Shown here one piece after another: positions 7,104 through 15,558 of a stretch of DNA of 42,109 bases. The stretch comes from JAGQSZ01 sp049647585 (lineage in GTDB: Bacteria > Actinomycetota > Acidimicrobiia > Acidimicrobiales > Microtrichaceae): NCBI GenBank assembly GCA_049647585.1, contig JBARXY010000045.1, positions 1 through 42,109 on the forward strand. The letters are read 5' to 3'. Made by a program: the position numbers and the translations under genes. Each line of letters begins with the position of its first letter. Within the stretch, counting starts at the first letter, position 1. The notes below the pieces were generated by a model. The model was not told where the DNA came from and did no database searches. It saw only the letters and a list, made by a program, of their open reading frames with translations.

Positions 7104-7604
7104 TCACGGGGTCCACCGCTCGCCGCTACGTATCCAGGGGTTGTCGTTGTCGTCGACCGGCACAGCGACCCGCACGTCGCAGGTCGAGGCGACCGTGTCA
7201 CCGACATTCATTGCAACCGCAATGGTTGCCCAGCCGCAGCCGGCATCATCGGTTTCAACCGCTGTGACCGTGCCGGTCAGGACCATAAGGTCACCCGGGA
7301 AGACCGAGGTCTTCATGCGGAACTTCATCCGACCGAGGCGACCCTTGGGGCCGGTCCAGTCGGTGATGAACCGTTCGAACCATGCGGCCTGGTTCGGCGT
7401 GTTCAGGAAGATGTCGGCTACTCCGTTGCGTTCGGTCGCGAACTTGTAGTCGTGGTGCATCGGTCGCCAGTCGCGACTCGCCAGCGCGCCCAGCACGACC
7501 GTCGTCGGCGTGACGTCCACGGACAGCTCGGGCAACTTGTCGCCCACCGACACCGAACCGAACAGCATTTGGTTGGTTGCCGTATTTGAAACCTCGATGT
7601 TCAT
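7104..7604 (-). CDS. MaoC-like enoyl-CoA hydratase subunit (ChsH1-like)
   Basis: The protein has 166 residues with a single hot-dog fold. The hydratase-2 catalytic pair is present: Asp45 and His50 in DWRPMHHD (D-x4-H). In actinobacterial sterol catabolism, ChsH1 of this size supplies the active site of a heterodimeric enoyl-CoA hydratase. Here the partner would be the next upstream gene (7601-8239), which overlaps by 4 bases (ATGA) and lacks an obvious catalytic pair. It adds water to an enoyl-CoA made by the flanking acyl-CoA dehydrogenases. The exact substrate is unknown. Confidence 0.85.
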   Translation of the reverse strand: MNIEVSNTATNQMLFGSVSVGDKLPELSVDVTPTTVVLGALASRDWRPMHHDYKFATERNGVADIFLNTPNQAAWFERFITDWTGPKGRLGRMKFRMKTSVFPGDLMVLTGTVTAVETDDAGCGWATIAVAMNVGDTVASTCDVRVAVPVDDNDNPWIRSGERWTP

Positions 7605-8239
7605 CGGGCCTCTCCTTCCGCTGTCTCCGAGCGGGCGCCCGCCGCAGTCGCAGTCACAGCCGCCTCGTCGGCGACACCCGGGCGGTTGTAGCCGAAACCG
7701 GTGTAGGACTCGACCCCGACCAGCTGGCCGATCTGGTTGTGGAACTCGACGTCGATGACCCAGAAACGTCCGCTACCCAGCTTCGTGGTCTTCGGACCCG
7801 ACACCGATTTGAGAACCTGACGGTTGGAGATGACGTCGCCGGGGCGTACCGGCTCGTGGAAAATGATCGTGTTGTCGGTCATCACCGCTTCGGGCAGGCC
7901 GAAAGTCTCTTTCAGATCGAAGTGGACCTTGAGCGCTACCTGCTCGCCGACCGCTCCAGGTTCCCAGTAGTGGGGACGCATCCACAGTGACAGCGTCGTC
8001 GGCGGCAGCGTGATACCACCGGTGAGCACTGCGGCGACATCGTCATCCCAGAACAGCGGGTTGGCGTTCTGCGTTGCCGCCAGCGTGTTGTAGCCGTAGC
8101 TGCGCTCGACTGGGAATGTGGCGGTCTGTTCATACATCGGCTTGCCGACCATCGCTGCGACCGATTCGGGGACGTCGTCTGCGACGGCGGGGTCGCTGCT
8201 TGAGTCGGTGCTTGAACCTGCGCTTGAGTCAGTGCTCAT
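7601..8239 (-). CDS. MaoC N-terminal-type hydratase partner subunit (ChsH2-like)
   Basis: The protein has 212 residues of the FAS1-like/MaoC_dehydrat_N type. Characteristic text is YGYNTLAATQNANPLFWDDD near residue 48, and RPGDVISNRQVLKSV. No D-x4-H pair is visible, so it is probably the substrate-binding, non-catalytic half of a heterodimer with the 166-residue protein encoded next. The N-terminal ~25 residues are Ser/Asp-rich and disordered. Unlike mycobacterial ChsH2 it lacks a DUF35 domain. It overlaps both neighbours by 4 bases (ATGA), indicating tight coupling. Confidence 0.82.
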   Translation of the reverse strand: MSTDSSAGSSTDSSSDPAVADDVPESVAAMVGKPMYEQTATFPVERSYGYNTLAATQNANPLFWDDDVAAVLTGGITLPPTTLSLWMRPHYWEPGAVGEQVALKVHFDLKETFGLPEAVMTDNTIIFHEPVRPGDVISNRQVLKSVSGPKTTKLGSGRFWVIDVEFHNQIGQLVGVESYTGFGYNRPGVADEAAVTATAAGARSETAEGEAR

Positions 8240-9405
8240 GCGATCACTCCTGTACTGATGAGTTCGTCGACCTTCTCGGCACCTAGGCCTGCTGCGACCA
8301 AGAGCTCGGCGGTGTCGGTGATAGTCCCCTCGCGAATTTCGTACGCGCCCGCGGGCGCGGCGGTTCCCGCCCAGATTGGTGCGGCCTGACGGAACGGACC
8401 TTCGGTGACGTGCACCGCGTCGGCGACAGTTCCACGGGCGACGTACTGGTCATCATTGATTGCCTCGGCGACGCTGTTCACCTCAGTGACACAGGTGTTG
8501 GCCGGTCCAAGCTCGGCCACCCACTCGTCACGGGGACGGGTTGCGAACACCACGGACATCGCAGCCCGGATCTCGTCCTGGAGATCATCGTCGAGTTGGT
8601 TGTCCGAGTACTGCTCAAGACCCAAGAGGCCGACGAGGTTGCGCCAGAACGCCGGCTCGATCGCACCGACGGCGACGTACTTTCCGTCGGCACAGGTGTA
8701 GACGTCGTAGCAGGCGTAGCGGCCGGTGAGGATGTAGTGACCGGGGCCCGGTTCGACTCCGGTCGCCAGATACTCATCCACATACAGCGACATCAACGCG
8801 AATGAGCCGTCTGCGATGGAGACATCCAGGTGCTCACCCTCGCCAGTTCGTTCACGGCGCAACAGTGCCGCCATGACCGACATTGCCGCCTGCATACCTC
8901 CGGCCGCGATGTCGGCAACCGTCGCTCCGGGCAGCGCCGGACGGCCGTCCTCGCGTCGACCCGTGCAGTCGAGAAATCCCGAGACGCCCAGATAGTTGAT
9001 GTCGTGTCCCGCCCAGGCGTTGCGTGGTCCGCTCTGACCGAACCCGCTCGTAGAGCAGTAGACGACGCCCGGGTTGATACCACGGACGGCCTCGAAGCCG
9101 ATTCCGAGACGGTCGACCACACCAGGTCTGAACGACTCGATGATCACGTCCGCATCCTTGGCCAACGCCATGAAAGCTGCGCGTCCCGGATCAGACTTGA
9201 GGTCGAACAATGCGCGCTGCATGCCTCGGTTGCCCGAGTACGCGTAGTACGGCGGAACGATCTGCACTCCCCCGGTGCGTGGCACGGCGCCAACCTTGAC
9301 GACCGACGCTCCGTAGTCTGCAAGGGTCCGCGACGCACGCGCGCCGGGCCCGACCGAGGCCAGGTCAAGAACGCGGATGCCGTCGAGCGCGGGGGTGTCG
9401 GGCAT
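8236..9405 (-). CDS. CaiB/BaiF-family protein, methylacyl-CoA racemase-like
   Basis: The protein has 389 residues of the family III CoA-transferase fold. The racemase catalytic residues are visible: His134 in AGHDINYLGVSG and Asp165 in ATVADIAAGG, 31 residues apart, matching His126/Asp156 of the M. tuberculosis 2-methylacyl-CoA racemase. This favours epimerising an alpha-methyl acyl-CoA over CoA transfer. Such an activity prepares branched or sterol side chains for stereospecific dehydrogenases. ATG 9405 is 10 bases after the stop of the upstream dehydrogenase; the open frame continues to 9684 inside that gene and is ignored. Confidence 0.82.
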   Translation of the reverse strand: MPDTPALDGIRVLDLASVGPGARASRTLADYGASVVKVGAVPRTGGVQIVPPYYAYSGNRGMQRALFDLKSDPGRAAFMALAKDADVIIESFRPGVVDRLGIGFEAVRGINPGVVYCSTSGFGQSGPRNAWAGHDINYLGVSGFLDCTGRREDGRPALPGATVADIAAGGMQAAMSVMAALLRRERTGEGEHLDVSIADGSFALMSLYVDEYLATGVEPGPGHYILTGRYACYDVYTCADGKYVAVGAIEPAFWRNLVGLLGLEQYSDNQLDDDLQDEIRAAMSVVFATRPRDEWVAELGPANTCVTEVNSVAEAINDDQYVARGTVADAVHVTEGPFRQAAPIWAGTAAPAGAYEIREGTITDTAELLVAAGLGAEKVDELISTGVIA

Positions 9406-9415
9406 GGCGGCAGGA

Positions 9416-10636
9416 TCAGAAGTTCTTGGGGAGGCCCAGACCGCGGCGGGCGATGATGTTCTTCTGGATCTCGGAGGCGCCACCGCCGATGGTGTCGATG
9501 ACTGTGTAGCGGTAGGTCGACTCGGACCGTCCCGCCATCGGGGCGTCCTCGGTGCGGACACGCATCTGCGATCCGGGGCCGCCGATGTCCATCGACGCAT
9601 CCGCCAGGCGGCGGGAAAGCTCCGTCGCAAACAGCTTGTACTCCGAGGCGATGACGGTCGGTGGCTGGAAGGGCTTGCCGGCACGAGAGGCGTGTTCGAC
9701 CTTGACGGCCTCGGCGACGAACTTGAGTCCCATGACCCGAGCCACCTCGGCGTCGGTATGAAGCTTGGCCATTCGGGCCCGCACCACCGGATCGTTGCGG
9801 AGTGGTTCGCCGTCGCGCTCGGTTGTCTTCACGTACTCGGTCAGCAGATCTAGGCGCTGCTTGATCGGGGCGTAGGTGAACATAGTGAAGCGCTCAAGGT
9901 CGAGAGCCTGGGAGATGTAGCGGAAACCGTGGTTGACCTCGCCGACCACGTACTCGTCGGGCACAAACACGTTGTCGAGCCACACCTCGTTGGTGCGCTC
10001 ATCGCCCATCGTCCAGATGCCGTTGATGGTGATACCCGGATCGTCCATCGGGATGAGCATGAGCGAGATGCCCATGTGCTTGTTGTCGGGGTCGGTGCGC
10101 ACGCCGCACCAGTACCACTCGGCGAAGTGGGCCGAGGTGGTCCAGGTCTTCTGACCGTTCAGCAGCCAACCCTCGACGCCGTCGGAGTTGGTGTGCTTGA
10201 CGCCCTTGAGCCGCATCGAAGCTGCGTCGGAACCGGCGTTGGGCTCGGAGTAGCCCACAGCGAACTCGACGTCGTTCTCTAGGATCATCGGCAGGAACTT
10301 CTCTTTGAGGAAGTCCGAGCCGTGGGCGATCACGGTCTTGCCGATAATGCCGACGCCCTTGCCGATCTGAGGTCCGCCACGGCCGGCGAGTTCCTCGTTG
10401 AGGATGTACTCGTAGACCCCCTCGCCCTCCTGGCCGTTGTACTCCTTGGGCCAGGTCATCCCCAGCCAACCCTTGTGGCCGAGCTCCTTCATGAAAGCCC
10501 GACGCTTGGGGGTGTCGACGATCTGAGCCATGTTCTCGCGGGTGACGTCGAAGATATCGATGTCGTCGTGTTCATCGCAGAACGCAATTACTTCATCCCT
10601 GAAAGCCTGCTGCTCAGGTGAAAACTCGAAATCCAT
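9416..10636 (-). CDS. Acyl-CoA dehydrogenase, FAD-site subunit
   Basis: The protein has 406 residues and is the first gene of the catabolic operon. The fold is complete: MDFEFSPEQQAFRDEV at the start, the flavin/substrate loop SEPNAGSDAASMR near residue 130, and WTTSAHFAEWYWCGVRT. The C-terminus has GGGASEIQKNIIARRGLGLP, the FAD-binding motif. No Glu is seen at the usual catalytic-base position (the region reads MDIGGPGSQ). The FadE28-like subunit at 5822-6952 keeps the Glu but lacks the motif, so the two probably form one heteromeric enzyme. Expression is probably controlled by the operator at 10657-10675. Confidence 0.88.
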   Translation of the reverse strand: MDFEFSPEQQAFRDEVIAFCDEHDDIDIFDVTRENMAQIVDTPKRRAFMKELGHKGWLGMTWPKEYNGQEGEGVYEYILNEELAGRGGPQIGKGVGIIGKTVIAHGSDFLKEKFLPMILENDVEFAVGYSEPNAGSDAASMRLKGVKHTNSDGVEGWLLNGQKTWTTSAHFAEWYWCGVRTDPDNKHMGISLMLIPMDDPGITINGIWTMGDERTNEVWLDNVFVPDEYVVGEVNHGFRYISQALDLERFTMFTYAPIKQRLDLLTEYVKTTERDGEPLRNDPVVRARMAKLHTDAEVARVMGLKFVAEAVKVEHASRAGKPFQPPTVIASEYKLFATELSRRLADASMDIGGPGSQMRVRTEDAPMAGRSESTYRYTVIDTIGGGASEIQKNIIARRGLGLPKNF

Positions 10637-10656
10637 GCCACGTCTCCGAACTCGAA

Positions 10657-10679
10657 ATCTGACGACCCGTCAGATCCTA
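10657..10679 (-). promoter_or_regulatory. 19-bp operator and -10 box of the acyl-CoA dehydrogenase operon
   Basis: ATCTGACG (10657-10664), a 3-base spacer and CGTCAGAT (10668-10675) form a perfect palindrome, 21 bases upstream of the ATG at 10636. On the minus strand a -10-like TAGGAT (10674-10679) overlaps its upstream edge, so a bound protein would block the transcription start. The same 19-bp sequence, in the other orientation, occurs at 20799-20817 before the second catabolic gene set. The TetR protein at 15650-16312 is the obvious candidate ligand. Confidence 0.75.
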
Positions 10680-10726
10680 GGAAATGTCGGCGCCCAACAC
10701 CCATCCGGAGCTCCGTTCAACCGTCC

Positions 10727-10844
10727 GGCTGAAGCGTTTGGCTGAACCGACCGACCTGGCTGAAGCGTCTGGCTGAACCGTCTGGCCGAACCGACCGACC
10801 TGGCCGAAGCGTTTGGCTGAGCCGTCTGAGCTGGCCGAACCGCC
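10727..10844. repeat. Eight tandem 13/18-bp repeat units
   Basis: Units begin at 10727, 10740, 10758, 10771, 10784, 10802, 10815 and 10833, with lengths 13, 18, 13, 13, 18, 13, 18 and about 12. The core is GGCYGAANCGNNT; the 18-bp form adds five bases ending in CT. As 13 is not a multiple of three, a coding role is unlikely. The array fills the divergent promoter region between the catabolic operon and the lipoprotein peptidase, ending 14 bases before the latter's ATG. Confidence 0.8.
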
Positions 10845-10857
10845 GAATGGTGCGACT

Positions 10858-12663
10858 ATGTCGACCATGTCATCGCTCCATCGAGGATCCGCCCGGCCTC
10901 GTGCCGCGGGGTTGACGGCGATGCTCATCGGGATTCTCGCCGCCGCCATTCTCGCGGCGGGTTGCACCTCCTCCGATGACTCCTCTGGTCGCTCGGGTCG
11001 CTCGTCCTCGTCCGCGGCCACGGCCGCATCGGACCCTGGGACTCGGGATGGAGCCGAGGGCACCGACTCAGATGGATCCGGCGACGCGGGGTACGAACCC
11101 GAACTGGTCGCATCCACTTGCTCGGACCCGACCACCGATACCACCAGGATCGACTGCTACCGGCTGACACTCCCCGAGAACCGTTCGGAACCGACCGGTC
11201 GACAGGTCGAGCTGCCGGTGATCCGGGTGCGCGCTCCGGGTACAAAGGCCGGGCTTCCCGCCGCGGGCGCTACTACCGGAACTACCGGAACCGCAGCCGC
11301 CGCTCTCACCGCTGCCACCGGGCAACCACCGGTCGTCTATCTCCACGGCGGACCGGGAGACGGAGCGGTTGACGGCTGGGTCGCATGGGAGCAATTGATG
11401 GACGGCGTTCCCCGCGACTTCATCGCCTATGACCAGCGCGGCGGAGGCCACGCCAATCCCCGACTCGACTGTCCGGAGCATTCCGAAGCACTCGCCACGA
11501 CACTCGCCCGACACCCTGCTTGGAAAGCGGCCCGCCAGACGATCGGCGAATCCATCAAGGCCTGCAATACGAGACTCCGTGACTCAGGAGTCGACCTGGC
11601 TCAGTACGACACCTACAACTCGGTGCTCGACCTTGAGGACCTGCGGAAGTCCCTCGGAGCCGAGAAATTGTCGCTGATTGGTGTGTCCTATGGGACCCGT
11701 TTGGCCATGGCCTACGAGTCGTCGTACCCGCAGCGAGTCGCATCACTGGCACTCGGCGGAGTTGTCGCACCCGGCAGCGGCGGACCCGAGGACGAGCGGA
11801 AAATGTTGGACCCGGCCCTGTCGCGACTGTTCAAGAGTTGTTCCGGCGACACTGATTGCAGCTCCCGGTTTCCAAGCCTTCGAGCCGAACTCGAGTCGGC
11901 CGCCAAGACTCTGGACGACCTACCCGTGACGGTGGGCCCGGCCACCCAGATCAAGGTCACCGGAGACGAACTCCATGCGGGCGTGTTCGGCGCCCTCTAC
12001 GACAGCTCGACCATTCCGCTACTGCCGATGACCATCAGCCGGATCGCATCCGGGGACCCCCAGGTCTGGTCGGTGATCGGCCCCCAGATCGCCCCGCTGG
12101 TCGCGGGCGGTGGAGCGTTCGGGGCGCAGATCAGCATCAACTGCGCCGACCTGGCAGCTCGCTCTTCGAGCGGCACCGGCGGTGGCGACAGCAGCAGGGC
12201 AGACCGCCCGAGTGGCGCTTCCGGCGGAGCCAGTACCGACCGAGGCGACATCAGCGGGGCTGAGAAGGAGAACCGCCGGGTGGCCCGTTCGGATCCGGGG
12301 CGGGCCCGAGACCTGGTCTTGAGCAGCACCGACAGCTTCTGCGAATTCTGGCCGGTCGCAGATACCTTGCACCGGCGAACCGATCCGCTTGAGCGGGCGG
12401 GTGAAGCCGATCCGCCTCCGACGCTGGTCGTTTCGGGCGAACTCGATCCGATCACGCCTGTAGATGACGCCCGCAGGACCGCTTCGGATCTGAAGGGTCG
12501 CTACCTCGAAGTTCCCCGCGGCGGACACGACGCCATGTTGACCAGCCCCTGCGCCAGATCGGCGCTCCGCACGTTCCTGGTCGACCCGTCGTCGACCGTC
12601 AACTCCCGCGGCGACGACGCCACCCAGATCTGTCCTGCCGACGGAGCACAGCCGTTCGCATGA
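10858..12663 (+). CDS. Secreted alpha/beta-hydrolase lipoprotein (TAP-like peptidase)
   Basis: The protein has 601 residues. A lipoprotein signal ends in LAAGC (Cys about 37), followed by a Ser/Gly-rich linker. The hydrolase core shows the oxyanion motif VVYLHGGPGDG, the nucleophile in GVSYG, an Asp in SGELDPITP, and the catalytic His in PRGGHDAML. The C-terminal part matches the TAP-like domain of tripeptidyl aminopeptidases of the SlpD/SlpE type. A low-complexity Gly/Ser insert lies at about residues 435-465. It probably trims peptides outside the membrane. A second ATG at 10867 is also possible. Relation to the catabolic genes is not evident. Confidence 0.82.
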   Translation: MSTMSSLHRGSARPRAAGLTAMLIGILAAAILAAGCTSSDDSSGRSGRSSSSAATAASDPGTRDGAEGTDSDGSGDAGYEPELVASTCSDPTTDTTRIDCYRLTLPENRSEPTGRQVELPVIRVRAPGTKAGLPAAGATTGTTGTAAAALTAATGQPPVVYLHGGPGDGAVDGWVAWEQLMDGVPRDFIAYDQRGGGHANPRLDCPEHSEALATTLARHPAWKAARQTIGESIKACNTRLRDSGVDLAQYDTYNSVLDLEDLRKSLGAEKLSLIGVSYGTRLAMAYESSYPQRVASLALGGVVAPGSGGPEDERKMLDPALSRLFKSCSGDTDCSSRFPSLRAELESAAKTLDDLPVTVGPATQIKVTGDELHAGVFGALYDSSTIPLLPMTISRIASGDPQVWSVIGPQIAPLVAGGGAFGAQISINCADLAARSSSGTGGGDSSRADRPSGASGGASTDRGDISGAEKENRRVARSDPGRARDLVLSSTDSFCEFWPVADTLHRRTDPLERAGEADPPPTLVVSGELDPITPVDDARRTASDLKGRYLEVPRGGHDAMLTSPCARSALRTFLVDPSSTVNSRGDDATQICPADGAQPFA

Positions 12664-12691
12664 CATGATCTCTCTGGGGGACTACCGGATT

Positions 12692-12709
12692 TGGCTGACG
12701 CGTCAGCCA
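12692..12709 (+). promoter_or_regulatory. 18-bp perfect palindrome before the dioxygenase gene
   Basis: TGGCTGACG (12692-12700) is followed directly by its reverse complement CGTCAGCCA (12701-12709), 29 bases upstream of the ATG at 12739. It shares the CTGACG/CGTCAG half-sites of the operators at 10657 and 20799 but has no 3-base spacer. It may bind a related TetR-family regulator. Confidence 0.55.
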
Positions 12710-12738
12710 GAGAGTCTGAAATAGACAGGGGGCATTTG

Positions 12739-13653
12739 ATGTTCACGCTGAACGACCATCTGACGATCGGGCCGATGGTGACTGCTCGAGTCCCCCAGGA
12801 CTTCGAGCTCCGTCCCTACAAGGTTCTTCGACTGAGCCCGCTGTCTCCCACGATCGGTGCCGAGGTCACAGGCGTCGGTCTGGGTGATGAGTTCGACCCG
12901 GCGGCCCACGCCGAAATTCGGCAGGCCTTGCTCGAGTGGAAGGTCCTGTTCTTCCGCGATCAGGACATCGACCGGGATCAGCAACGTCGCTTCGCCGAAC
13001 GTTGGGGAGATCTTGAGCGTCATCCGTTCTACAACTACGTCCACCCTGACCAGGATGACGAGGCGGTGGTCCGCCTAGCCAAGGACGCCCAGAGCTCTGG
13101 TGTCGAGAACGAGTGGCATGCGGACCTGACGTGGCACCCCCGACCGTCGTTCGGAGCTGTGCTCCGAGCGGTCGAGGTGCCCGAGATCGGTGGCGACACG
13201 CTCTGGGCCGACGCCGGTGCCGCCTATGACGCTCTGCCCGAACAGATCCGCGGGCGTATTGATGGTCTGACGGCTGTCCACGATTGGCAGTCGACATTCG
13301 GCATGGCGATGCCATCGGAGGACATGGCGGGGCTCACCGAGCAGTTCCCGCAGGTCGAGCACCCCGTCGTGCGGGTCCATCCCGAGACCGGTCGGCGGAC
13401 GTTGTTCGTCAACCCGTACTTCACCCAGTACATCAAGGGGCTCGACAACACCGAGAGTGAAGACCTGCTGAAGCTCCTGTATCGGCAGTTCACCCGGCCC
13501 GAGTTCCAGTGCCGATTCCGGTGGGACGCTGGATCAGTGGCGTTCTGGGACAATCGCTCGACCCAACACTATGCAGCCAGTGATTATGCGCCGCAGCGAC
13601 GGGTGATGGATCGGATCAGCATCGCCGGCGACGAGCCGTACGGACCCCAGTAG
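12739..13653 (+). CDS. TauD/TfdA-family Fe(II)/2-oxoglutarate dioxygenase
   Basis: The protein has 304 residues. The iron-binding facial triad is visible: His127 and Asp129 in NEWHADLTW, and His277 in STQHYA; an Arg near 288 in RRVMDR would bind 2-oxoglutarate. TauD-like text (GAEVTGVGL, VLFFRDQDID, FAERWGDLERHP) supports the family. Such enzymes hydroxylate small acids, for instance sulfonates or aryloxyacids; the substrate here is unknown. The ATG has a good site (AGGGGG, 12727-12732, six bases upstream). It lies beside a palindrome similar to the catabolic operator, so co-regulation is possible. It is convergent with the next gene, one base between them. Confidence 0.88.
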   Translation: MFTLNDHLTIGPMVTARVPQDFELRPYKVLRLSPLSPTIGAEVTGVGLGDEFDPAAHAEIRQALLEWKVLFFRDQDIDRDQQRRFAERWGDLERHPFYNYVHPDQDDEAVVRLAKDAQSSGVENEWHADLTWHPRPSFGAVLRAVEVPEIGGDTLWADAGAAYDALPEQIRGRIDGLTAVHDWQSTFGMAMPSEDMAGLTEQFPQVEHPVVRVHPETGRRTLFVNPYFTQYIKGLDNTESEDLLKLLYRQFTRPEFQCRFRWDAGSVAFWDNRSTQHYAASDYAPQRRVMDRISIAGDEPYGPQ

Positions 13654-13654
13654 C

Positions 13655-15400
13655 TCAGGCGAGCATGGGCTCGGCCCGACGATCCGCGGCGGGGTCGGCC
13701 TGTGCTCCTCGCAGCACCCGACCGGGTAGCTCACCGGTCCCCTCGTCGTGCTCGCGCACCACGACTCCGGACTTGATAGTCGCGACATAGCCCGTTGCAC
13801 GCTGGATCAGACGCTTGCCCCCGGCAGGTAGGTCATAGGCCATCTCGGGTGGAAGCAGGGTCAACTCATCGAGGTCGATCACGTTGACGTCCGCTAGGTA
13901 CCCGGGAGCGAGCAGTCCCCTGTCGGCAAATCCGTAGAGCATGGCGGTGCGTCGAGTCTGGTGATTGACGATCATCTCGACAGGCAGCGTCTCGCCACGG
14001 GAACGATCACGTGCCCAGTGGGTCAGCATGAAGGTAGGCAGGCTCGCGTCACAGAGCACTCCGCAGTGGGCGCCTCCGTCACCGAGTCCCAGAACCGTGC
14101 CGGGGTGCTTGAGCATCTCACCGATGTCGTTGAGGCTGCCGTCGACATATCCGAGCAGCGGCAGATAGAGCAGTTCGCGGCCGTCGCGCTGCAACATCAT
14201 GTCGTAGGTGACCTCGAGCGGATCTCTGCCCTCGCGTTCTGCGACGGCGGCGATGCTGGTCGACGGGTCGGGCTCATAGTTCGGCGGGTCGCCGAGTGGG
14301 AACAGTTTGTCCAGGCTGCTGGCCATCAGAGCGTCGAAGCCGGCCAGCGCTCCGGTCGGGCGGGCAGCCAGGATCGCGTCACGGACCTCCGGGTCGCGGA
14401 GGACCTTGATCCGCTCGTCCATCGGCAGCGACTCGTACTTGAGATACTCCGAATTGCGGACGAACGGATGGAAGTTGGATTCGAATCCGACCAGTACCGA
14501 AGCGGGCTTGCCTGCCACCTGCGGGACCAGCCAGGCCCCCTCGCGGTTGGCGTTGAGTGCCCGGTTGATCCAGTCACGCCACCAGTGGGGAGCGAAGTCC
14601 ACCGCCAGGACCTGGAAGGTGACTGGAATTCCCGCTCGTTGCGAAATCTCGGTCATCCAGTCGAACTCAGCCGCCGGGTCCATCATGTCCGAGGCGATCG
14701 AGAACACCCTGTGTCCGGTATCCCCGAGCGCCGAGCCGATCTCGATGAGTTCTCTCGCCGCGGCGGTCGTCCCGGCGGCGAGTTCACCGTCCTTCGCGCG
14801 GTGCAACAAAGTCCGTGTGGTCGACACGCCCATCGCACCGGCGAGTGCCGCTTCGTGGGCGATGCGAGCCATCTCGGCGATCTCACCCTCGTTCGCCTCG
14901 TCATTGGGCCGCTCCGAACCCAACACGTAGGTTCGCAACGCGCCGTGCGGTAGCAGCGCGGCGACGTCCATCACCCGGGGCATGCGTTCGAGTTCGTCGA
15001 GGTATTCGGGGAACGACTCCCAGTTCCAGGTCATCCCCTCCTCGAGGGCCGCGCCCGGGATGTCCTCCACACCCTCCATCAACTGGATGAGGAAGTCCCG
15101 CTCACCCTGACGAACCGGAGCGAAGCCCACACCGCAGTTGCCCATCACCACCGTCGTAACTCCGTGCCAACCCGACGGCGACACCTCCGGGTCCCAGGTG
15201 GCCTGGCCGTCGTAGTGGGTGTGCACATCGACCCATCCCGGAGTGACCGCCTTTCCGTCGGCGTCGATCTCACGGCGCCCCGGTTCTGTGACTTCCCCGA
15301 CGGCGACGATGCGGTCGCCGTCGATTGCCACATCGGCGCGTCGGCCGGGCTTACCGGATCCGTCGATCACTCTTCCATTGCGGATCACCAGGTCGTGCAT
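13655..15400 (-). CDS. N-acyl-D-amino-acid deacylase-type amidohydrolase
   Basis: The protein has 581 residues of the D-aminoacylase/dihydroorotase-like amidohydrolase superfamily. Metal ligands are evident: His60 and His62 in VDVHTHYDG, and the Cys in GNCGVGFAP, which replaces the usual carboxylated lysine in D-aminoacylases. A later LGLGDGGAHCGVLCDAS supplies the conserved Asp. It probably hydrolyses an N-acyl amide bond, but members of this group in catabolic islands often have unknown substrates. A GCCGAC-3-GTCGGC palindrome sits 20 bases before its ATG. It is downstream of the TetR gene, same strand, 249 bases away. Confidence 0.85.
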   Translation of the reverse strand: MHDLVIRNGRVIDGSGKPGRRADVAIDGDRIVAVGEVTEPGRREIDADGKAVTPGWVDVHTHYDGQATWDPEVSPSGWHGVTTVVMGNCGVGFAPVRQGERDFLIQLMEGVEDIPGAALEEGMTWNWESFPEYLDELERMPRVMDVAALLPHGALRTYVLGSERPNDEANEGEIAEMARIAHEAALAGAMGVSTTRTLLHRAKDGELAAGTTAAARELIEIGSALGDTGHRVFSIASDMMDPAAEFDWMTEISQRAGIPVTFQVLAVDFAPHWWRDWINRALNANREGAWLVPQVAGKPASVLVGFESNFHPFVRNSEYLKYESLPMDERIKVLRDPEVRDAILAARPTGALAGFDALMASSLDKLFPLGDPPNYEPDPSTSIAAVAEREGRDPLEVTYDMMLQRDGRELLYLPLLGYVDGSLNDIGEMLKHPGTVLGLGDGGAHCGVLCDASLPTFMLTHWARDRSRGETLPVEMIVNHQTRRTAMLYGFADRGLLAPGYLADVNVIDLDELTLLPPEMAYDLPAGGKRLIQRATGYVATIKSGVVVREHDEGTGELPGRVLRGAQADPAADRRAEPMLA

Positions 15401-15420
15401 TCGACACTCCTTGACCTCAG

Positions 15421-15435
15421 GCCGACACGGTCGGC
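15421..15435 (-). promoter_or_regulatory. Palindrome before the amidohydrolase gene
   Basis: GCCGAC (15421-15426), three bases, then GTCGGC (15430-15435). It lies 20 bases upstream of the ATG at 15400. The 6-3-6 layout is typical of small dimeric repressors. The sequence differs from the CTGACG operators, so a different regulator would be involved. Confidence 0.35.
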
Positions 15436-15506
15436 GCCCCCGCCGGTTGGACCCCCCGGTCGTCGGCGAGAACAGCCTAGAGCCCCCGCTGACTGGATCT
15501 TGCTGA

Positions 15507-15554
15507 TTCTGTTCTGCGAGGTGGTCGCTACAGCAGCCATTTCGCAGAACAGAA
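15507..15554. repeat. 13-bp perfect inverted repeat
   Basis: TTCTGTTCTGCGA (15507-15519) and its reverse complement (15542-15554) enclose a 22-base loop. It lies between the stop of the TetR gene (15650) and the amidohydrolase start (15400). It may be a terminator-like hairpin for tetR or a binding site; no U-tract follows. Confidence 0.7.
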
Positions 15555-15558
15555 CCGT

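Noticed and set aside
13961..14953. A 330-residue open frame on the plus strand
   Set aside because: It is the opposite strand of the D-aminoacylase-type gene and shows no recognisable motif.
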